Below, piece after piece: positions 5,124 through 6,355 of a stretch of 6,355 nucleotides of DNA. Below the pieces are notes generated by a model that was not told the origin of the DNA, made no database searches, and saw only the letters and a program-made list of their open reading frames with translations. Made by a program: the position numbers and the translations under genes. Source of the stretch: Xanthobacteraceae bacterium (GTDB lineage: Bacteria; Pseudomonadota; Alphaproteobacteria; Rhizobiales; Xanthobacteraceae); assembly GCA_030648135.1 (NCBI GenBank), contig JAUSIF010000014.1:1-6355 (forward strand), given 5' to 3'. Positions within the stretch are counted from its first letter, which is position 1. The number at the start of each line of letters is the position of its first letter.

Positions 5124-5396
5124 TTACTTTTTCTTGTCGTCTTTCTTGGCGGCCGGGGCTTCCTTCTTGGCGTCCTTCTTGGGCTCCGCGGCTTTCTTGG
5201 CGGCCTTCTTCTTGGCCTTCTTCTTCTTCGCCTTGGCTTTTGCCGCGGGCTTGCCGATCTTGCCGAGCTCTTCGAAGAAGCCCTGCGACAGCGTCTTCTG
5301 CTGTTTCGGCGCCGCCGCGCTCGCTTCCTGCATGGCCGGCGCCATCGACAGCATCAGCGCGGCCGCCATGGCGATTCCAAGTCCAAGTTTCTTCAT
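5124..5396 (-). CDS. Small exported Lys/Ala-rich protein
   Basis: A 90-aa protein with a signal peptide at 1-27 (MKK, hydrophobic 5-19, cleavage likely after EASA at 24-27). The mature ~63 residues carry about 24 lysines. A short ordinary-looking segment (QKTLSQGFFEELGKIGKP, 33-50) precedes a low-complexity tail of KAKKKKAKKKAAKKAAEPKK type running to a KKDDKKK end, reminiscent of histone H1-like tails but secreted. Such a tail should be disordered and bind anionic polymers (LPS phosphates, capsule, nucleic acid); this is inference from composition. AGGGGGA at 5409-5403 gives a Shine-Dalgarno 6 nt before the ATG. It is monocistronic and convergent with the deacetylase gene. A promoter candidate and an inverted repeat lie upstream. 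Its signal peptide resembles that of the 84-aa protein. Real coding is supported by the start signals, despite the biased composition. Confidence 0.8.
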   Translation of the reverse strand: MKKLGLGIAMAAALMLSMAPAMQEASAAAPKQQKTLSQGFFEELGKIGKPAAKAKAKKKKAKKKAAKKAAEPKKDAKKEAPAAKKDDKKK

Positions 5397-5415
5397 GACC
5401 AGTCCCCCTATACAC

Positions 5416-5432
5416 CTTCACATGAGGTGAAG
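5416..5432. promoter_or_regulatory. Inverted repeat in the leader of the 90-aa gene
   Basis: CTTCAC (5416-5421) and GTGAAG (5427-5432) form a 6-bp inverted repeat with a 5-nt centre, about 20 nt upstream of the ATG and close to the predicted transcript start. It could be an operator or a small hairpin in the 5' leader. Confidence 0.35.
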
Positions 5433-5439
5433 ACCGGGC

Positions 5440-5468
5440 ATATTTCTCGCTCATTGCGGCGGCGTCAA
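5440..5468 (-). promoter_or_regulatory. Possible promoter of the 90-aa gene
   Basis: On the minus strand TTGACG (5468-5463) matches the sigma-70 -35 consensus at five of six positions. A 17-nt spacer leads to AAATAT (5445-5440), a weak -10. Transcription would start near 5433, giving a leader of about 36 nt that contains the inverted repeat. Confidence 0.35.
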
Positions 5469-5515
5469 CAAGATTTACGCGCGAGCTTGTCGCGGAAACG
5501 GCCCGCGGCGGCGAA

Positions 5516-5536
5516 TGTGAACGGCGGATGAATGGA
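5516..5536 (-). promoter_or_regulatory. Two-unit TTCATC/GTTCAC site like the array at 3696
   Basis: Read on the minus strand, these 21 bases match plus-strand 3715-3735 at 18 positions, with the core CATTCATC and CGCCGTTCAC in place of CATTCATC and TGCCGTTCAT. The TTCA units are again 11 bp apart. The site lies 120 nt upstream of the 90-aa gene and about 48 nt upstream of its possible -35, reading toward the gene. Confidence 0.4.
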
Positions 5537-5650
5537 CCCGGCAGGATTCGTTCACTTTGGAGCGCCGGTTGGACCATAGAGACCGGCCGCGAGCGGGCCG
5601 GGCGCGCCGGAGGTATCCAGCCCAGTCATGGCTCGCCCGGCGCGATCGAA

Positions 5651-5746
5651 TTTCAAACAGCCGTTTCTTTTCTCGCGGCGCTTTCCTTCTTTCACCTCTC
5701 CCCGCCGGGGAGAGGTCGGCGCGCGTTAGCGCGCCGGGTGAGGGGG
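5651..5746 (+). repeat. REP-like element, copy 1
   Basis: The element begins near TTTCAA (5651) and includes a conserved pyrimidine-rich stretch (CGCTTTCCTTCTTTC). A perfect 10-bp hairpin follows, ACCTCTCCCC (5694-5703) with GGGGAGAGGT (5707-5716) and a GCC loop. Next is an 8-bp hairpin CGGCGCGC/GCGCGCCG (5717-5736) with a GTTA loop, and a tail ending GGTGAGGGGG (5737-5746). Bases 5651-5716 align without gaps to 6290-6355; the last 46 match at 42 positions. Similar hairpins are common between genes in many Proteobacteria. Confidence 0.85.
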
Positions 5747-5775
5747 ACGGGTCAGTCAATTCTTTCATTCCTAGG

Positions 5776-5813
5776 CCCCCTCACCCTGGCCCTCTCCCCA
5801 CAGGGGAGAGGGG
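5776..5813 (-). repeat. REP-like element, inverted partial copy
   Basis: CCCCCTCACCC (5776-5786) is the exact reverse complement of the end of copy 1 (5736-5746). It is followed by a 10-bp hairpin CCCTCTCCCC (5790-5799) with GGGGAGAGGG (5803-5812) and an ACA loop. The middle hairpin of the full element is absent, so this is a shortened copy facing copy 1. Confidence 0.75.
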
Positions 5814-5977
5814 ACAATACATTTCGTTCCCGCGAGGCGATTTGCCTCCGAGCTTTGCCATCGCCCCCTGGAAGAGGGGCGCGCGGTTCGCCGCACCGGC
5901 CTGATTTGCTTTGGCGCGCGATCTGGGGCAAAACCCCGCGCGCGGCGCCGGACCAGGCCCGCTCCAGGATCAAGACC

Positions 5978-6253
5978 ATGGCTCGGAAACCGGGAACGCG
6001 CGCGGGGACTGAATTCGTGCTGTTCGACGTCCTCTATGAGGACGGCTCGCAGCGGTCCAACCGCAGAGTGCCGAGCACGGTGCTGGGCGGCCTCGACGGC
6101 GATGCGCCGGCCCGCGCGGTCATCGAGGCGCAGGACCGCGAGATCGCGGAAAGATCCGGCCTGGCTCCGCTGCGGATCAAGAAAGTGCGGCGCGTCGGCG
6201 CCAAGGCGCCGAAGCAGTTCGGCCGGAAATATCTGAAAGCCGCGGGCCATTAG
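5978..6253 (+). CDS. Small conserved hypothetical protein
   Basis: A 91-aa basic protein with no signal peptide, so probably cytoplasmic. The central block EFVLFDVLYEDGSQRSNRRV (12-31) reads as a beta hairpin or ribbon, followed by VLGGLDGD (35-42), a helix with AVIEAQDREIAERSG (47-61) and a basic C-terminus (IKKVRRVGAKAPKQFGRKY, 67-85). I recall short Rhizobiales hypothetical proteins with the same FDV.YEDGSQRSNRRVP and GGLDGD...EAQDREIAE motifs, but none has a known function. The basic, compact make-up would suit nucleic-acid binding; this is only a guess. The ATG at 5978 is chosen because AGGA (5966-5969) lies 8 nt upstream. The longer frame from 5528 runs through repeat DNA and is rejected. 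It is flanked on both sides by REP-like repeats. Confidence 0.8.
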   Translation: MARKPGTRAGTEFVLFDVLYEDGSQRSNRRVPSTVLGGLDGDAPARAVIEAQDREIAERSGLAPLRIKKVRRVGAKAPKQFGRKYLKAAGH

Positions 6254-6289
6254 CGGCGCGGGTTTGCGTCCGGCCATGACGGTCGATGG

Positions 6290-6355
6290 TTTCAAGCGGC
6301 CTCCATTGTTCTCGCAACGCTTTCCTTCTTTCACCTCTCCCCGGTGGGGAGAGGT
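6290..6355 (+). repeat. REP-like element, copy 2, cut by the window end
   Basis: This copy matches 5651-5716 without gaps at an offset of 639. It includes the conserved CGCTTTCCTTCTTTC stretch and a perfect 10-bp hairpin ACCTCTCCCC (6333-6342) with GGGGAGAGGT (6346-6355), loop GGT. The rest of the element lies beyond the window. It begins 37 nt after the 91-aa gene and could serve as its transcript end. Confidence 0.8.

Larger units (their letters stand above)
5397..5977. other. 581-bp intergenic region with regulatory sites and repeats
   Basis: Between the divergent 90-aa and 91-aa genes I find no convincing protein gene. The right-to-left half (5397-5536) holds an inverted repeat, a possible promoter and a TTCATC-type site for the 90-aa gene. 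The stretch 5537-5650 shows nothing clear beyond GC-rich DNA and one GTTCAC. From 5651 to 5813 lie two repeat elements facing each other. From 5814 to 5977 I see only the Shine-Dalgarno of the 91-aa gene. Long open frames through the repeats are judged spurious. Confidence 0.5.

Noticed and set aside
4102..5577. 491-codon minus-strand open frame
   Set aside because: It covers the deacetylase gene in antisense and the 90-aa gene out of frame; it is a product of GC-rich codon bias.
5475..5768. 97-codon minus-strand open frame in the repeat region
   Set aside because: It runs across copy 1 of the repeat and the operator-like site, with no ribosome binding site and no recognisable protein.
5528..5977. 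N-terminal extension of the 91-aa protein through the repeats
   Set aside because: The frame passes through REP-like hairpins and reads as repeat-derived peptide (PLTLALSPQGRG); an internal ATG with AGGA at proper spacing fits better.

Overview
The window is GC-rich, chromosome-like DNA from an alphaproteobacterium, most likely a Hyphomicrobiales (Rhizobiales) member near Bradyrhizobium, Rhodopseudomonas or Xanthobacteraceae. The grounds are: small exported proteins, a SIMPL/BP26-type protein and a polysaccharide deacetylase that read like Rhizobiales homologues; a composite palindromic repeat around GAGCATGATC...GATCATGCTC; and dispersed CCTCTCCCC/GGGGAGAGG hairpins common in these genomes. 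The assignment is from memory of such sequences, not a search.

Layout. Bases 1-2045 carry three minus-strand genes in series: an exported protein of unknown function (2045-1248), a family 2-like glycosyltransferase (1150-230), and the first ~39-55 codons of an unrecognised gene running off the left edge. A 169-bp divergent gap separates them from a plus-strand periplasmic SIMPL-domain gene (2215-2949), whose end runs into a two-part palindromic repeat (2946-3050). Then come a minus-strand 84-aa exported protein with a lysine-rich tail (3492-3238) and a clear intrinsic terminator, a 630-bp gap rich in structure, a plus-strand polysaccharide deacetylase (4123-5037), and a convergent minus-strand 90-aa exported protein that is about one quarter lysine (5396-5124). 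A 581-bp gap holding repeat hairpins leads to a 91-aa conserved hypothetical gene (5978-6253). The window ends inside a second copy of the repeat.

Nearly all the recognised products are exported, so this looks like a cell-envelope neighbourhood. No phage, insertion sequence, CRISPR, tRNA or rRNA is visible. The most interesting part is 3238-5535. Two small lysine-rich exported proteins with similar signal peptides flank a deacetylase. Four TTCATCT units spaced 11, 10 and 11 bp lie in the gap between the first of them and the deacetylase. A related two-unit site lies upstream of the second. A shared regulator, perhaps of the OmpR type, is a testable inference; nothing here proves it. A second point is that the hairpin repeat at 5651 and 6290 can be read in the same frame as a similar short peptide in both copies.
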